The notes: generated from the letters alone by a model not told the origin. DNA of 64,000 nucleotides from Shewanella algidipiscicola (GCF_003605125.1 NZ_QPQT01000002.1:62001-126000); one strand, 5' to 3'. Numbered from the stretch's first letter, positions 1-9,785 are shown. Numbers and translations: made by a program.

Positions 1-676
1 CAATCATTTGATTAAATGTCAGTTGGCGCGCCTCGGCAGTGGTCTCTTCACCGGTTAAGCAGTGATCGGATACCGTTAAAATCGCCAATGATTCGATGCC
101 TTTGTGATGCGCTAAGCCATATAAACCGGCCACTTCCATATCGACGCCCAGTACCCCAAAACGTTCTAGGGCAGGGATCATGTCTTCATCTGGGTCGTAA
201 TACATGTCACCACTGAAAATGTTGCCCACCTTCACACTGATCTGTTTCTCTTGGGCGATAGTGTAGGCTTTATGCAGTAAGTCGAATGTGGCTGAGGTCG
301 CCATTTGATAGCCGCTGCTACGCTTGGCATTGGTGGGTGAGTCAGTGCCTGCTGCTTGCGCTAGGATCACATCGTTAATCTTAACGTGGTGTTGCGTTGC
401 TCCTAGGCTACCGACACGAATAATGCGTTTAACATTAAATTCGGCGATCAGTTCATGGGCGTAAAGCACCATTGAGGGGATGCCCATGCCGTGTCCCATG
501 ACGGAAATACGCTGGCCTTTATAAAATCCGGTATAGCCCAACATATTACGAATGTTGGTGATCTCTTTGGCGTCATCGAGGTAGTGTTCGGCGATATATT
601 TAGCGCGCAGTGGGTCGCCAGGCATGATGATGGTTTCGGCAAAGTCGCCCGCTTTGCCATTGATATGTGCGGTCAT
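1..676 (-). CDS. deoD: purine-nucleoside phosphorylase, 3' end cut by window
   Basis: DeoD cleaves purine (deoxy)nucleosides with phosphate to base and (deoxy)ribose-1-phosphate in the cytoplasmic salvage pathway. About 225 residues are visible from an ATG at 676-674; the C-terminus lies beyond base 1. The protein starts MTAHINGKAGDFAET and continues with MPGDPLRAKYIAE, VMGHGMGIPS, IIRVGSLGA and LGVDMEVAGLYG, all typical of hexameric bacterial PNP rather than uridine phosphorylase. The active-site Asp of the TVSDH motif is present. It is the last gene visible of a leftward series after the DUF971 and DUF3859 genes, with about 190 bases before it, so it may have its own promoter. It is not next to deoC/deoA/deoB in the visible part, so it may be a second, solitary deoD copy. 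Family assignment is secure. Confidence 0.93.
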   Translation of the reverse strand, partial: MTAHINGKAGDFAETIIMPGDPLRAKYIAEHYLDDAKEITNIRNMLGYTGFYKGQRISVMGHGMGIPSMVLYAHELIAEFNVKRIIRVGSLGATQHHVKINDVILAQAAGTDSPTNAKRSSGYQMATSATFDLLHKAYTIAQEKQISVKVGNIFSGDMYYDPDEDMIPALERFGVLGVDMEVAGLYGLAHHKGIESLAILTVSDHCLTGEETTAEARQLTFNQMI

Positions 677-864
677 GAATAATCCTCTGTAAATGATTAT
701 TCTCGATAGTAATGGTGGCTTTAAAATGGCTAGAGGACATAAGTCCGCATTGGCGGCAATATGTGCCAAATATCCGCCTGGCTCACAAAATAAGCGGGGT
801 TATGGCTCTAAGATCACTGAAATAGGCGTTTTGGGGTGGGCGTTAACGATAATCTCAGCGTGAA

Positions 865-1299
865 TTAATAGCCGCGATGTTTCCAAAAGGCACTGACTTG
901 ACTCTGTTCATCATGTAAGTGGACGTGAAATGTCTTGTCGGCCACCACCTTATCTTTTAGTGCTAAGGTCATGCGCCACTTGCCCACTTTGTTGTGTTCA
1001 GGCGCCCAGATAGTATCACCGAGGTAGAATCGCCAGTCGTTAGATTCGACGAAGACGTCGCCCTCAAAAGGTGGCCTAACCTCTCCCTTATCGTCAGGAA
1101 TATCGGGGTGATATATGCAATATCTGAGTTTTTGATTCTTGGCTTTTTTTATTTGCGCCACAAAGCCAAATTCGATATCTAGGATGGCAGGCACATGTAC
1201 GGTGGCTTTCATAAATTTAGGCAGGGCATCGCTCTCATCATCCCATTGACTGAAAATGCCTGCTTGGATGATAGACACATCGGCTTTGAGTTTTGACAC
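865..1299 (-). CDS. DUF3859-like protein of unknown function
   Basis: A 144-residue soluble protein with no signal peptide or membrane segment. It begins at a GTG, the only start codon before an in-frame stop upstream. Motifs seen are WDDESDALPKFMKATVHVPA near the N-terminus, DIPDDKGEVRPPFEG in the middle, and GKWRMTLALKDKVVADKTFHV near the end. The last resembles the closing beta-rich part of the DUF3859 family as I remember it; the assignment is from memory and only moderately sure. No catalytic motif is visible. It lies 45 bases downstream of the DUF971 gene on the same strand and is probably co-transcribed with it. Function unknown. Confidence 0.72.
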   Translation of the reverse strand: MSKLKADVSIIQAGIFSQWDDESDALPKFMKATVHVPAILDIEFGFVAQIKKAKNQKLRYCIYHPDIPDDKGEVRPPFEGDVFVESNDWRFYLGDTIWAPEHNKVGKWRMTLALKDKVVADKTFHVHLHDEQSQVSAFWKHRGY

Positions 1300-1344
1300 G
1301 CAGCGGGTTTCCCTTGCTTAGATTGAAACTAGGGTCAACAGACT

Positions 1345-1734
1345 CTAGTTATGGTACTTAACCGCCATATCGATCATAGGCTCACGGCTCGCCTTAGCCG
1401 CGCGTAACCTAGCAAGATACTTTTCCCACAATTCGACCTGATTGGTGGCTAAGTCATACAAGACTTTCCAAGAGAACAAGCCGGTATCGTGACCATCATC
1501 AAACACTAATTTTACCGCATAGTTCCCCACGGGGGTGATAGCATCGATATTGACGTTTTTCTTATGGGTGACCAGTACAGGATTACCGTGGCCATGGACC
1601 TCTGCCGATGGCGAGTACACTCGTAGTAGTTCACAGCTTAACGCGTAAGTGTTGCCATCATCGAAACTGACTTCTAATAGGCGAGACTTGCGCTTGAGTT
1701 TTAGTCCTGTGACCTTGGGGCTTTCAACTGACAT
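1345..1734 (-). CDS. DUF971 (gamma-butyrobetaine hydroxylase-like N-terminal) protein
   Basis: A roughly 129-residue protein matching the DUF971 / GBBH-like_N fold: KLKRKSRLLEVSFDDG, LSCELLRVYSPSAEV, VGNYAVKLVFDDGHDTG, LFSWKVLYDLA. The family is related to the N-terminal domain of gamma-butyrobetaine hydroxylase and occurs as a stand-alone protein in many Proteobacteria, often beside hslUV as here. Some members have been linked to iron-sulfur protein assembly, but nothing in this sequence proves that. The open frame extends to a TTG at 1767; I chose the ATG at 1734 because the family normally starts close to this point and an AAGG lies about ten bases upstream. It is separated from hslU by a hairpin terminator. 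Confidence 0.85.
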   Translation of the reverse strand: MSVESPKVTGLKLKRKSRLLEVSFDDGNTYALSCELLRVYSPSAEVHGHGNPVLVTHKKNVNIDAITPVGNYAVKLVFDDGHDTGLFSWKVLYDLATNQVELWEKYLARLRAAKASREPMIDMAVKYHN

Positions 1735-1787
1735 CTGATTGGCCTTGTTATGTGAGGTAAAGAGCAATAATACTTAATTGATACAAA

Positions 1788-1816
1788 GGGGGCCTAGGTG
1801 ATACCGCCTAGGCCCC
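1788..1816 (-). terminator. hairpin downstream of hslU
   Basis: A 10-bp inverted repeat, GGGGCCTAGG at 1789-1798 and CCTAGGCCCC at 1807-1816, with an 8-base loop, lies 6 bases past the hslU stop. On the minus strand it is followed only by a short TTT, so termination may be partial. Confidence 0.55.
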
Positions 1817-1822
1817 TAAGTA

Positions 1823-3148
1823 TTACAAGATAAAGCGGCTTAAGTCTTCGTCTTGTACCAAGTTATCTAGGTGTGCATTAACGTAGTCAGCGTCGATAAT
1901 GGTGCTGCTACCCGATTTATCCGACGCTTCAAAAGAGAGCTCTTCCATTAGGCGCTCCATCACAGTGTGTAGACGACGTGCGCCGATGTTTTCGGTGCGC
2001 TCGTTAACCTGCCATGCAGCTTGAGCTATGCGCTCTATGCCCGATTCGGTAAACTCAATCTTAACGCCTTCGGTTGCCATGAGCGCTACGTATTGCTCGG
2101 TGAGCGAGGCGTGCGGCTCGGTCAAAATGCGTTTAAAATCATCGGCCGATAGCGCTTGTAGTTCGACGCGGATCGGCAGACGCCCCTGCAGCTCTGGGAT
2201 CAAATCTGACGGTTTAGACATCTGGAATGCACCAGAGGCGATAAACAAAATATGGTCGGTTTTTACCATGCCATGTTTAGTGGTGACAGTGCAGCCCTCA
2301 ACCAGCGGCAGTAGGTCACGTTGTACCCCTTCGCGTGAGACATCAGGACCTGATGACTCGCCGCGCTTACAAATTTTGTCAATCTCATCAAGAAACACGA
2401 TGCCGTGCTGCTCAACCAACTCAATGGCTTGCTCTTTTAGGTCATCCTGATTCACCAGCTTAGCGGCTTCCTCTTCGATAAGCAGCTTGTAAGCTTCCTT
2501 GATGGGCATCTTGCGGCGCTTACTGGCGCCTGGGCCCATGTTTTGGAACAGGCTTTGTAGCTGATTGGTCATCTCTTCCATGCCGGGAGGCGACATGATT
2601 TCGATACCCACTTGCGGCGCCGAGATGTCAATTTCAATCTCTTTATCGTCTAGCTGGCCTTCGCGTAACTTCTTACGAAAGACCTGACGCGTGGCCGAGT
2701 CATCTTTACTTTCGCTGTCCCAATCTTCTTTAGGCTTAGGCAGTAATGCATCGAGAATACGCTCTTCAGCCGCTTCTTCGGCTCTGAATTTGCATTTGAT
2801 CATCTGCTCTTCGCGGGTCAGCTTTATGGCGGCATCGGTAAGATCGCGAATGATCTGCTCAACTTCTTTACCGACATAGCCCACTTCGGTGAACTTGGTC
2901 GCTTCGACTTTGATAAAAGGCGCCTTGGCCAGCTTGGCTAAACGGCGAGCAATTTCAGTTTTACCGACACCGGTAGGGCCGATCATCAGAATATTCTTGG
3001 GGGTGACCTCTTGGCGCAGATCTTCATTAAGCTGCATACGGCGCCAGCGATTACGCAGGGCGATGGCGACAGAGCGTTTTGCCGCTTGTTGGCCAATGAT
3101 ATGACTGTCCAGTTCGTGAACAATCTCTCTAGGAGTCATCTCAGACAT
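1823..3148 (-). CDS. hslU: HslU, ATPase subunit of the HslVU protease
   Basis: HslU is the AAA+ unfoldase that feeds substrates into the HslV peptidase, a cytoplasmic ATP-dependent protease induced by heat shock. The 441-residue length is normal for the family. Seen in order: the N-terminal [16 protein letters not shown], Walker A GPTGVGKT at residues 57-64, the pore-loop motif [16 protein letters not shown] near 90-105, the intermediate (I) domain around 110-240, Walker B IVFLDEID near 250, and the sensor-2 region [14 protein letters not shown]. The C-terminal tail ends in DLSRFIL, which docks into HslV. It follows hslV by 54 bases on the same strand. Identification is certain. Confidence 0.98.
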   Translation of the reverse strand: MSEMTPREIVHELDSHIIGQQAAKRSVAIALRNRWRRMQLNEDLRQEVTPKNILMIGPTGVGKTEIARRLAKLAKAPFIKVEATKFTEVGYVGKEVEQIIRDLTDAAIKLTREEQMIKCKFRAEEAAEERILDALLPKPKEDWDSESKDDSATRQVFRKKLREGQLDDKEIEIDISAPQVGIEIMSPPGMEEMTNQLQSLFQNMGPGASKRRKMPIKEAYKLLIEEEAAKLVNQDDLKEQAIELVEQHGIVFLDEIDKICKRGESSGPDVSREGVQRDLLPLVEGCTVTTKHGMVKTDHILFIASGAFQMSKPSDLIPELQGRLPIRVELQALSADDFKRILTEPHASLTEQYVALMATEGVKIEFTESGIERIAQAAWQVNERTENIGARRLHTVMERLMEELSFEASDKSGSSTIIDADYVNAHLDNLVQDEDLSRFIL

Positions 3149-3202
3149 AGTTTTCCCTTAATGCATGCTGCATAGGTTATTGATCTCGAGCTGAGCTCAA
3201 GA

Positions 3203-3727
3203 TCAGTAATTCAGTTCTTCTATCGTTTTGAATTGGTTGGTGAACACGCAGATATCACCAGCAATAGTTAACGATTTCTCGGCGATCTCTTTCGCGCTGA
3301 GCTCGGTATTCTCAAGCAGTGCAGTGGCCGCGGCTTGGGCAAAGTTGCCCCCTGAGCCTATGGCGATAAGATCGTTCTCTGGTTGCACTACGTCACCGTT
3401 ACCTGTGATGATCAACGAGCATTCGCTATCGGCTACGGCTAATAGGGCTTCGAGCTTGCGTAGCACCTTGTCTGAACGCCAATCTTTGGCCATTTCGACC
3501 GCGGCGCGCATCAGTTGTCCTTGGTGCATCTCTAACTTTGCTTCGAAGCGCTCAAACAGGGTAAATGCATCGGCAGTACCGCCAGCAAATCCGGCGAGTA
3601 CTTTATTGTGGTAAAGGCGTCGAACCTTTTTTGCGTTTCCTTTCATCACTGTATTTCCCAGTGAGACTTGGCCATCACCGGCAATGACAACTTGATTGTT
3701 GCGACGTACTGAAACGATTGTGGTCAC
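3203..3727 (-). CDS. hslV: HslV, peptidase subunit of the HslVU protease
   Basis: HslV is the proteasome-beta-like, N-terminal-threonine peptidase of the HslVU complex. The 174-residue protein begins [11 protein letters not shown]; removal of Met exposes the catalytic Thr1. The sequence continues with [55 protein letters not shown] and [22 protein letters not shown], almost colinear with E. coli HslV. It is the first gene of the hslVU transcription unit and is preceded by a sigma-32 type promoter at 3785-3813. The ftsN-like gene lies upstream, the same order as ftsN-hslV-hslU in enterobacteria. Confidence 0.98.
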   Translation of the reverse strand: MTTIVSVRRNNQVVIAGDGQVSLGNTVMKGNAKKVRRLYHNKVLAGFAGGTADAFTLFERFEAKLEMHQGQLMRAAVEMAKDWRSDKVLRKLEALLAVADSECSLIITGNGDVVQPENDLIAIGSGGNFAQAAATALLENTELSAKEIAEKSLTIAGDICVFTNQFKTIEELNY

Positions 3728-3784
3728 GATATTTCCTCTTCTCTAGCCGAGGGGTAGGAAACCCTTCGGTGGACAATATTTAAG

Positions 3785-3813
3785 ATATGGGGGACAGCCG
3801 TTAAAAATTCAAG
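3785..3813 (-). promoter_or_regulatory. heat-shock (sigma-32 type) promoter of hslVU
   Basis: Read on the minus strand, CTTGAA (3813-3808) and CCCCATAT (3792-3785) are separated by 15 bases. These match the sigma-32 consensus -35 (CTTGAA) and -10 (CCCCATnT) with allowed spacing, about 58 bases before the hslV start. HslVU is a classical heat-shock operon, which agrees with this reading. Confidence 0.8.
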
Positions 3814-3910
3814 GCAAGTGAGTGGTCGTTGTTAGCGTTTGGCGTTTTTTAATGTGAAAGCTGGGTCGGTTGCGGCATTTTTCAGCATTACTTACCAAGG
3901 AAGAAGGATA

Positions 3911-3938
3911 ACAAAAACGGGCTGAGGCCCGTTTTTGT
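3911..3938 (-). terminator. rho-independent terminator after the ftsN-like gene
   Basis: A 12-bp perfect inverted repeat, ACAAAAACGGGC at 3911-3922 and GCCCGTTTTTGT at 3927-3938, with a TGAG loop. A-tracts on one side and T-tracts on the other make it functional in either direction. It closes the priA-argS-ftsN side before hslV. Confidence 0.85.
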
Positions 3939-3948
3939 GAGAAAAGGC

Positions 3949-4527
3949 TTAGTCACCTTCCCAAAACCAAATTTGGCAGCCATTGAGACCACCGCGTTGT
4001 AGCACATGGCGCTGTCTTTCGGCCACGCGTTTACGCTCGTAAGGGCCGAGTACCACCTTGTACCACATGCCTTTGGTGCCTTGAACTTTTCGCACTTGAG
4101 CTTCGAGTCCTTGAAAGGCAATCATGGCTTTCATCTCATTGGCTTGGGATTCTTTTCTAAAGGATCCGCACTGCATCTGATAGGGACGGGTCGGTTGGGT
4201 CTGCTCTGGAATATCGACTTCGACGCGCTTATTTTCGAGCTCGCGCTGATAAGTCCACTCCTCTTTGGGTTTGGGCGGTAGCGCGTTAGGGTCACGTTTT
4301 TCAACCTTAGGTTGCACTACTGGCTTAGCCGCAGGGGCTGGTACTTGTTCGTCGGCGCTATCGTTAATGCTCCAGAGAAAATAACCAAAGCCGCCCAGCA
4401 GGGCGACTGTCACTAAGGTCAGCAGTATCGGGAAGCGTCGTGGCGCTTGGGCGGCAGATTTCCCTCTACCACCTCGGGGCCGGCTTTTATTGGCCGGCTT
4501 TCTGTTGGCGTAGTCGCGATTGCTCAT
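3949..4527 (-). CDS. ftsN: FtsN-like cell division protein with SPOR domain
   Basis: A 192-residue inner-membrane protein: a short basic cytoplasmic N-terminus (RKPANKSRPRGGRGKSAA), one membrane segment at about residues 31-50 (FPILLTLVTVALLGGFGYFL), a Pro/Lys-rich periplasmic linker, and a C-terminal SPOR domain at about 113-190 (YQMQCGSFRKESQANEMKA through GPYERKRVAERQRHVL). SPOR domains bind denuded peptidoglycan at the septum. E. coli FtsN is much longer (319 residues), so this is a short version with a reduced linker. The position between argS and hslV supports FtsN; in enterobacteria ftsN also precedes hslV. It lies 14 bases after the argS stop and is probably co-transcribed with it. 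A generic SPOR protein is the alternative. Confidence 0.87.
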   Translation of the reverse strand: MSNRDYANRKPANKSRPRGGRGKSAAQAPRRFPILLTLVTVALLGGFGYFLWSINDSADEQVPAPAAKPVVQPKVEKRDPNALPPKPKEEWTYQRELENKRVEVDIPEQTQPTRPYQMQCGSFRKESQANEMKAMIAFQGLEAQVRKVQGTKGMWYKVVLGPYERKRVAERQRHVLQRGGLNGCQIWFWEGD

Positions 4528-4541
4528 GTTACCGCCTTACG

Positions 4542-6287
4542 TTACATGCGCTCTAAGGTGTCGATACCGAGTAGGTCTAGACCTTGCTTCAATGTGTTGG
4601 CGGTCAGTTGCGATAAGAGCAAACGGCTCTTCTTCTCGGCCTCTGAATCGGCGGCGAGTACTGGGCAGGCCTCATAAAAGCTAGAGAATGCCCCCGCAAG
4701 TTCAAATAGGTAACCACATAAGGCATGAGGTTGACCTTTGTCGACCATGCGATTAAGCACTTCGCCAAACTGAGCCAATTTAGTGCCTAACTCTTTCTCT
4801 TTGTCATGCTCAAGAGTGATGCTGGCATCGCTTAAATCGACATCTGCCGCACGCTTGAATATCCCCGCGATGCGGGTATAGGCATAAAGCAGGTAAGGTG
4901 CGGTATTGCCTTCGAAGCTGAGCATCTGCTCAAAGCTGAAGATGTAATCGCTGGTGCGGTTTTTCGACAGGTCGGCATATTTGACCGAGCTTATGCCCAC
5001 GACTTTAGCGATCTGCTCTAGCTCGGCTTGATCCATATCTGGGTTTTTGCTGCGCACTAATTCTAATGCGCGCGTTTCAGCTTCGCTGAGTAGATCCACC
5101 AGTTTCACGACGCCACCCGAGCGGGTCTTGAATGGTCGGCCATCTTCGCCGTTCATGGTACCAAAGCCCATATGCTCTAAGCTCATGTTCAGATTCACAA
5201 AGTTGGCTTTGCGCGCTAAATTAAACACTTGCTGGAAGTGTAGCCCTTGGCGTAGATCGACAAAGTAGAGCGCGCGATCGGCTTTAAGCACATTTGAGCG
5301 ATAACGCATCGCCGCCAAATCACTGGTGGCGTACAGATAACCGCCATCGGCTTTTTGGATGATAACCGGCAGCGGCTCACCCTCTTTGGTTTTAAATTCG
5401 TCTTGGAACACCACTTTAGCGCCATTGCTTTCAGACAATAGGCCTTGTGCATCAAGGTCGGCCACCACTTGGGCTAAATCGTCGTTGTAAGCACTTTCAC
5501 CGCGCACATCTGCGCGGGTCAGGCTCACGCCTAAACGCTCATACACTTGATGGCAGTGGCTTAAGGATATGTCGTTAAACTCGCGCCATAATTTGTTGCA
5601 GTACTCATCGCCTGATTGCAGTTCAACCACCAATTTACGGGCGCGGGTGGCAAACTCTTCTGACTCATCGAAGCGCACTTTGGCGGCGCGGTAGAAACTT
5701 TCAAGATCTGACAGTTCCATTTTGGCTTGCTCGCCTTTCGCGGCGCGCAGCTCTTCCATGTAAGCCAGCAACATGCCGAACTGGGTGCCCCAATCGCCCA
5801 CATGGTTTTGACGGATCACTTTGTGCCCTTGAAATTCCAGCGCGCGTACCACACTGTCACCAATGATGGTTGAACGTAGGTGACCTACGTGCATCTCTTT
5901 GGCAAGGTTGGGCGACGAGTAGTCAACCACCACAGTTTGCGGTGTGGGGAGTACGACACCGAGGCGATCGTCTTTGAGCGCTGTCATTAGCTGTGTGGCT
6001 AAGGCATTGTCATCAATAAAAAAGTTGATAAAGCCTGGCCCTGCAATTTCCACTTTAGCCACTTGGCTGTCTTGCGGCAAACTGTCGATGATCAGCTGGG
6101 CCAACTCACGCGGATTTTTGCGCGCCACTTTAGTCAACATCATGGCTAAGTTAGTGGCAAAATCACCGTGGGTTTTGTCTTTAGTTCGGTCGACTTGAAT
6201 GCGCGCTTCAAAATCGGCAGGCACGATCTCCTGCTGCTTTAGGGTCTGAATGGCTTGTTCGAGCAAAGATTGAATATGTGATTTCAT
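4542..6287 (-). CDS. argS: arginyl-tRNA synthetase
   Basis: ArgRS charges tRNA-Arg with arginine in the cytoplasm; it is a class I synthetase. The 581-residue length is normal. Seen: the N-terminal tRNA-recognition (Add-1) domain at 1-100, the HIGH-type signature in [20 protein letters not shown] near residue 125-145, [20 protein letters not shown] after it, the [20 protein letters not shown] region near 385, which replaces the KMSKS loop as is normal in ArgRS, and a C-terminal DALR-type anticodon-binding domain ending [15 protein letters not shown] ([12 protein letters not shown]). It lies between priA and ftsN on the minus strand. Confidence 0.98.
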   Translation of the reverse strand: MKSHIQSLLEQAIQTLKQQEIVPADFEARIQVDRTKDKTHGDFATNLAMMLTKVARKNPRELAQLIIDSLPQDSQVAKVEIAGPGFINFFIDDNALATQLMTALKDDRLGVVLPTPQTVVVDYSSPNLAKEMHVGHLRSTIIGDSVVRALEFQGHKVIRQNHVGDWGTQFGMLLAYMEELRAAKGEQAKMELSDLESFYRAAKVRFDESEEFATRARKLVVELQSGDEYCNKLWREFNDISLSHCHQVYERLGVSLTRADVRGESAYNDDLAQVVADLDAQGLLSESNGAKVVFQDEFKTKEGEPLPVIIQKADGGYLYATSDLAAMRYRSNVLKADRALYFVDLRQGLHFQQVFNLARKANFVNLNMSLEHMGFGTMNGEDGRPFKTRSGGVVKLVDLLSEAETRALELVRSKNPDMDQAELEQIAKVVGISSVKYADLSKNRTSDYIFSFEQMLSFEGNTAPYLLYAYTRIAGIFKRAADVDLSDASITLEHDKEKELGTKLAQFGEVLNRMVDKGQPHALCGYLFELAGAFSSFYEACPVLAADSEAEKKSRLLLSQLTANTLKQGLDLLGIDTLERM

Positions 6288-6412
6288 TGGCGTTTAATCG
6301 ACAGTTACTTAAAGATAAAAAGATTCAGGGATAACCGTACATTTTAGCCGCTAGTGGTGGCTAATTGCTATCCTCTGGCATGAATTTTATATGCTATTTG
6401 GCATATTTTTTA

Positions 6413-8608
6413 TTACAACAGATCTTGCGGGTCGCGATCTAAGCTCCAGCGGCACTTTTTGGCCAAGGGTAAGGCTTCGATTTGTGGCAGCGCGGCCTCA
6501 AACGATTTTTGTAGTAGGCTGCGCTCTTGGGTTTGAAACATCAATTGGCGGCGAAACTTGCCGGCTTTCTTGTCCATGGGCGCAGGCATGGGGCCTATCA
6601 CCTCACACTGCTCATTTTGTGGCAAGATAGCGGCAATCTGCTGTAAAAACTCGTCAGCATCTTCGGCGCGATGGGCTTCGGCGCGCAGCAGCAACATGTG
6701 CCATGCGGGTGGCAACAAGGCTTGTTTTCGCTCCTCTAATTGACCCCGAGCAAACTCACCGTAACCTTTGTGCATCAGCTCGCGCAAGATGGGATTATCG
6801 CACTGATGGGTCTGTAATAATACCGTGCCGGCTTTACTGGCTCGCCCTGCGCGTCCCGATACTTGGGTATACAACTGGCCAAAGCGCTCTGGCGCGCGAA
6901 AATCGGCGCTAAAGAGGGCGCCGTCTACGTCTAGCAGCCCCACTAAGGTGACATCGGGAAAATGATGCCCTTTTGCCAGCATCTGAGTGCCGACCAGAAT
7001 TTTATACTCCCCCTTGTGGATGGCGTTGAGATGTCCTTCGAGCGCCCCTTTGCGGCTGGTGGTGTCACGGTCGATGCGCACCACAGGATATTGGGGGAAC
7101 TCTTTCGCTAATGCCTCGGCTAATTGTTCTGTGCCCACCCCTTGACCCATTAACATGGTGCTACCACATTGGTGGCACTGGCGCGGTATGGCGTACTGGT
7201 TGCCACAATGATGACAGCGAATTTCGCCCAATGATTGATGCACAGTAAAAAAGGCATCACAACGGTCACACTCATGCAGGTGGCCACATTCGTGGCACAA
7301 CAGGGCGGGGGCGAATCCACGGCGATTGAGAAACAGCAGCACCTGATTGCCCGCATCGAGGTGAATACGCATCTCATTGAGTAGGGCATGAGACAGCCCA
7401 TTTTTGAGCGGCTGATTACGAATATCGATAATGCCTTGACGCACTTTTTCGGCCGCGCCCGCGCGCTCCCCTAAACTTAGGTGTTGGTAGCGACCGCTGA
7501 GGGCATTTTGCAGGGTTTCCAGTGACGGCGTGGCGCTGCCCAGTAATACGGGAATTTTTTCTAAATGGCCGCGCATCACGGCTAAATCGCGGGCGTGATA
7601 GCCCACCCCCTCTTGCTGTTTAAAGCTGCTATCGTGCTCTTCATCTAAGATGATAATGCCGGGATAACGCATCGGGGTGAACAGCGCCGAGCGCGTGCCA
7701 ATAATAATAGCCGCTTCGCCGGCGCGCGCCTGCCGCCAGGCGCTAAGGCGCTGATTATCGGTTAGTCCAGAGTGGATCACCGCGACCTGCACCTTAAAAC
7801 GTTGCTTAAACCGGCTGATGGTTTGCGGTGTTAGGCCAATTTCAGGCACCAAAATGAGTGCTTGCTTCCCCTGTTTGAGCACGGTTTCTAGTAAGGCCAA
7901 ATACACCTCTGTCTTGCCCGAGCCGGTGATCCCTTCGAGTAAGGTGCAGTGATAGCCTGTTTGCTGATTGAGGGTGGCCACCGCAATGGCCTGTTCTGGA
8001 TTGAGCCTATGGGGCTCTTCATCTAGGGTTAAGTTGTCGCGCCAGCTAAGGTCGAGTTGATTGGCTCTGTCTTGGTGGGTTATCCAGCCACGCTCCTGCA
8101 ATGCTTTTAGCGCGGGTTTACTCAGTTCGAGCGCGTTTAATTCTTCTTGAGTCAGCTCACCTTGCAGCAAATGTTGCATCACTTTGCGTTGGGCTGGCGC
8201 GCGCTTTAAGGTGTCGAGATCGGCAGCGTGCCCTGCGCTGGTTAAACACCAAAAACGGGTGCTTTCGGCGCTAACCTGTGCGCCTTTACGTAGGGCGACT
8301 GGCAGAGCTTGGGAGAGCATTTGGCCCACACTGCAAAAATAGTAGCGCGCCGCCCATTGAGTCAGTTGATATAAAGAGTCGGGCAGCAGTGGCTCAGTAT
8401 CTAAAAATTCGCTTACCGATTTTATCTGCTGTGGCGCTAAGTCACAGGTGTCAGTGCTCCCGGTCACCAAGCCAATAAGTTGCTGACGACCGAAAGGAAC
8501 TTTCACGCGCACGCCTTTGACCGCCAGATGGCTGTCGCTCTCTTTGACGCGATAACTAAAGTTTTGGCGTAGCGGGACGGGCAGGGCAACTTCGACAAAC
8601 AAAGACAT
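6413..8608 (-). CDS. priA: PriA, primosomal replication restart helicase
   Basis: PriA recognises stalled forks and reloads the replisome through PriB/DnaT/DnaC. The ATG at 8608 gives 731 residues, the family length (E. coli 732); an in-frame TTG four codons upstream is less likely. Seen: N-terminal 3'-binding domain beginning MSLFVEVALPVPLRQNFSYR, Walker A GITGSGKTEVY near residue 226, the DEEH box (ILDEEHDSSFKQQEGVGYHA) near 319, and the zinc-binding region with four CxxC pairs, CHECGHLHECDRC and CHHCG...CHQCG. Helicase motifs GTQMLAKGHHFPDVTLV and QVSGRAGRA follow. It runs leftward toward argS, with the FimV-like gene divergent on the other side. Confidence 0.98.
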   Translation of the reverse strand: MSLFVEVALPVPLRQNFSYRVKESDSHLAVKGVRVKVPFGRQQLIGLVTGSTDTCDLAPQQIKSVSEFLDTEPLLPDSLYQLTQWAARYYFCSVGQMLSQALPVALRKGAQVSAESTRFWCLTSAGHAADLDTLKRAPAQRKVMQHLLQGELTQEELNALELSKPALKALQERGWITHQDRANQLDLSWRDNLTLDEEPHRLNPEQAIAVATLNQQTGYHCTLLEGITGSGKTEVYLALLETVLKQGKQALILVPEIGLTPQTISRFKQRFKVQVAVIHSGLTDNQRLSAWRQARAGEAAIIIGTRSALFTPMRYPGIIILDEEHDSSFKQQEGVGYHARDLAVMRGHLEKIPVLLGSATPSLETLQNALSGRYQHLSLGERAGAAEKVRQGIIDIRNQPLKNGLSHALLNEMRIHLDAGNQVLLFLNRRGFAPALLCHECGHLHECDRCDAFFTVHQSLGEIRCHHCGNQYAIPRQCHQCGSTMLMGQGVGTEQLAEALAKEFPQYPVVRIDRDTTSRKGALEGHLNAIHKGEYKILVGTQMLAKGHHFPDVTLVGLLDVDGALFSADFRAPERFGQLYTQVSGRAGRASKAGTVLLQTHQCDNPILRELMHKGYGEFARGQLEERKQALLPPAWHMLLLRAEAHRAEDADEFLQQIAAILPQNEQCEVIGPMPAPMDKKAGKFRRQLMFQTQERSLLQKSFEAALPQIEALPLAKKCRWSLDRDPQDLL

Positions 8609-8812
8609 AAAACCAGACAAGCAAACTTAAGGTAGAGCAAGTGTAACCAGCGTACATCGTTAGGGCTACCACTATCTTTTATAGGCGACGGTTTTACCCT
8701 ATTTTCGGGAGCTTAGTGGCGTTGTGGTCCCTGTTGCTGGGGATAAATAGATTGAATCGTTAGCAGGATTTGTGCTTAATAGTTGTACGGTTATGACGAT
8801 AAGAATGCGGCT

Positions 8813-9550
8813 ATGAAAACTCTGGTATATCCCTTATTACTCCTGCTGCTATCGCTGAGTCACTTTAGCTGGGCGGCAGTGACTCATGTGAGCATTAATC
8901 AAATGCAATTTCACCTCGGATTAAACCCTAAGCTCAAGCTCAATATTGTGACCGACCAACCGAGTGTCGATAAATTGCAGTTTGTGGTGGCGCAACAAAG
9001 TGGTCAAGAGCGTTTAATGGTCACACCGGTGAATAATTTTATGTTGCAGCTTACCGGCCTTGAGGATGTAACAGACGCCAATGCCGAGTTAATTGTGCAG
9101 GAGTACCATGTTAACCAATGGCGTGAGGTTAAGCGGATTACACTGTTTGATGCGACTCACGCAGCGCGGGTACCTACCAAGCCTAAGCCAAGCATCACGG
9201 CCAAGCCGCTGGTGGCAAGCAATACGCTAAGCAGTGAATCGCCAAAGCCTTTAAAAGAGCAGCAAAAGGCTCCACAAGGGGATGTGGCAGCGGATTTGGT
9301 GCAGGCCGATTGTGAGTTAAACTACGAGGCGCAGCAAACCCTATGGCGTATCGGCAGTGCCTATGCCAAGTCATGGCAACTTAGCCCTTATGGCGCCATG
9401 TTGGCAATTTTCGATGCTAACCCCAAGGCATTTAATCAAGGTGAAATCCATGGTCTGCGTGCCGATGTGGTGTTGCGTTGCCCATCACTGAGTGTGAAGG
9501 AGCGCTATCGTGATGCCAAGCAGGCTCAGCAGTTGTTTGAGTCTATGTAA
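8813..9550 (+). CDS. exported protein with FimV-type LysM-like region
   Basis: A 245-residue protein starting at the ATG at 8813 with a signal peptide (MKTLVYPLLLLLLSLSHFSWA). An in-frame TTG at 8783 would bury the signal sequence behind ten polar residues, so the ATG is preferred. Residues about 25-115 form a beta-rich N-terminal part (VTHVSINQMQFHLGLNPKLK), followed by a Pro/Lys/Ser-rich linker at about 125-165. The C-terminal part, ETLWRI-like QTLWRIGSAYAKSWQLSPYG with AMLAIFDANPKAFNQGEIHG, resembles the peptidoglycan-binding region of FimV/HubP polar landmark proteins. I infer a periplasmic or envelope role; the true FimV is much larger. It is divergent from priA and upstream of rpmE. Confidence 0.72.
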   Translation: MKTLVYPLLLLLLSLSHFSWAAVTHVSINQMQFHLGLNPKLKLNIVTDQPSVDKLQFVVAQQSGQERLMVTPVNNFMLQLTGLEDVTDANAELIVQEYHVNQWREVKRITLFDATHAARVPTKPKPSITAKPLVASNTLSSESPKPLKEQQKAPQGDVAADLVQADCELNYEAQQTLWRIGSAYAKSWQLSPYGAMLAIFDANPKAFNQGEIHGLRADVVLRCPSLSVKERYRDAKQAQQLFESM

Positions 9551-9670
9551 GCTAAGCTATACAGATAGCTTGAGCCTAGGTAAGCGTCGTTGAGAGTTTA
9601 ATGGGCGAGATCTGTAAGAGGGGGGCAATATATTGGCGATGAGAATTACTCAGTTAGGTGCGGCCCATGC

Positions 9671-9699
9671 TTGTATCTCTTGCTTGTATCCTGTACTAT
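9671..9699 (+). promoter_or_regulatory. candidate promoter of rpmE
   Basis: TTGTAT at 9671-9676 and TACTAT at 9694-9699, 17 bases apart, fit a sigma-70 promoter. The implied leader (about 80 bases) contains a small hairpin around 9737-9752 (arms CCGAC and GTTGG). L31 is known to regulate its own mRNA in E. coli; whether this leader is the target is inference. Confidence 0.4.
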
Positions 9700-9785
9700 C
9701 TCGCGCCTGAATATTCTATTAACTGCATGTGGTGTCCGACTTCGGGTTGGAAGAGCGACATGGCCTTTAACTTGAGGTAATCCCA

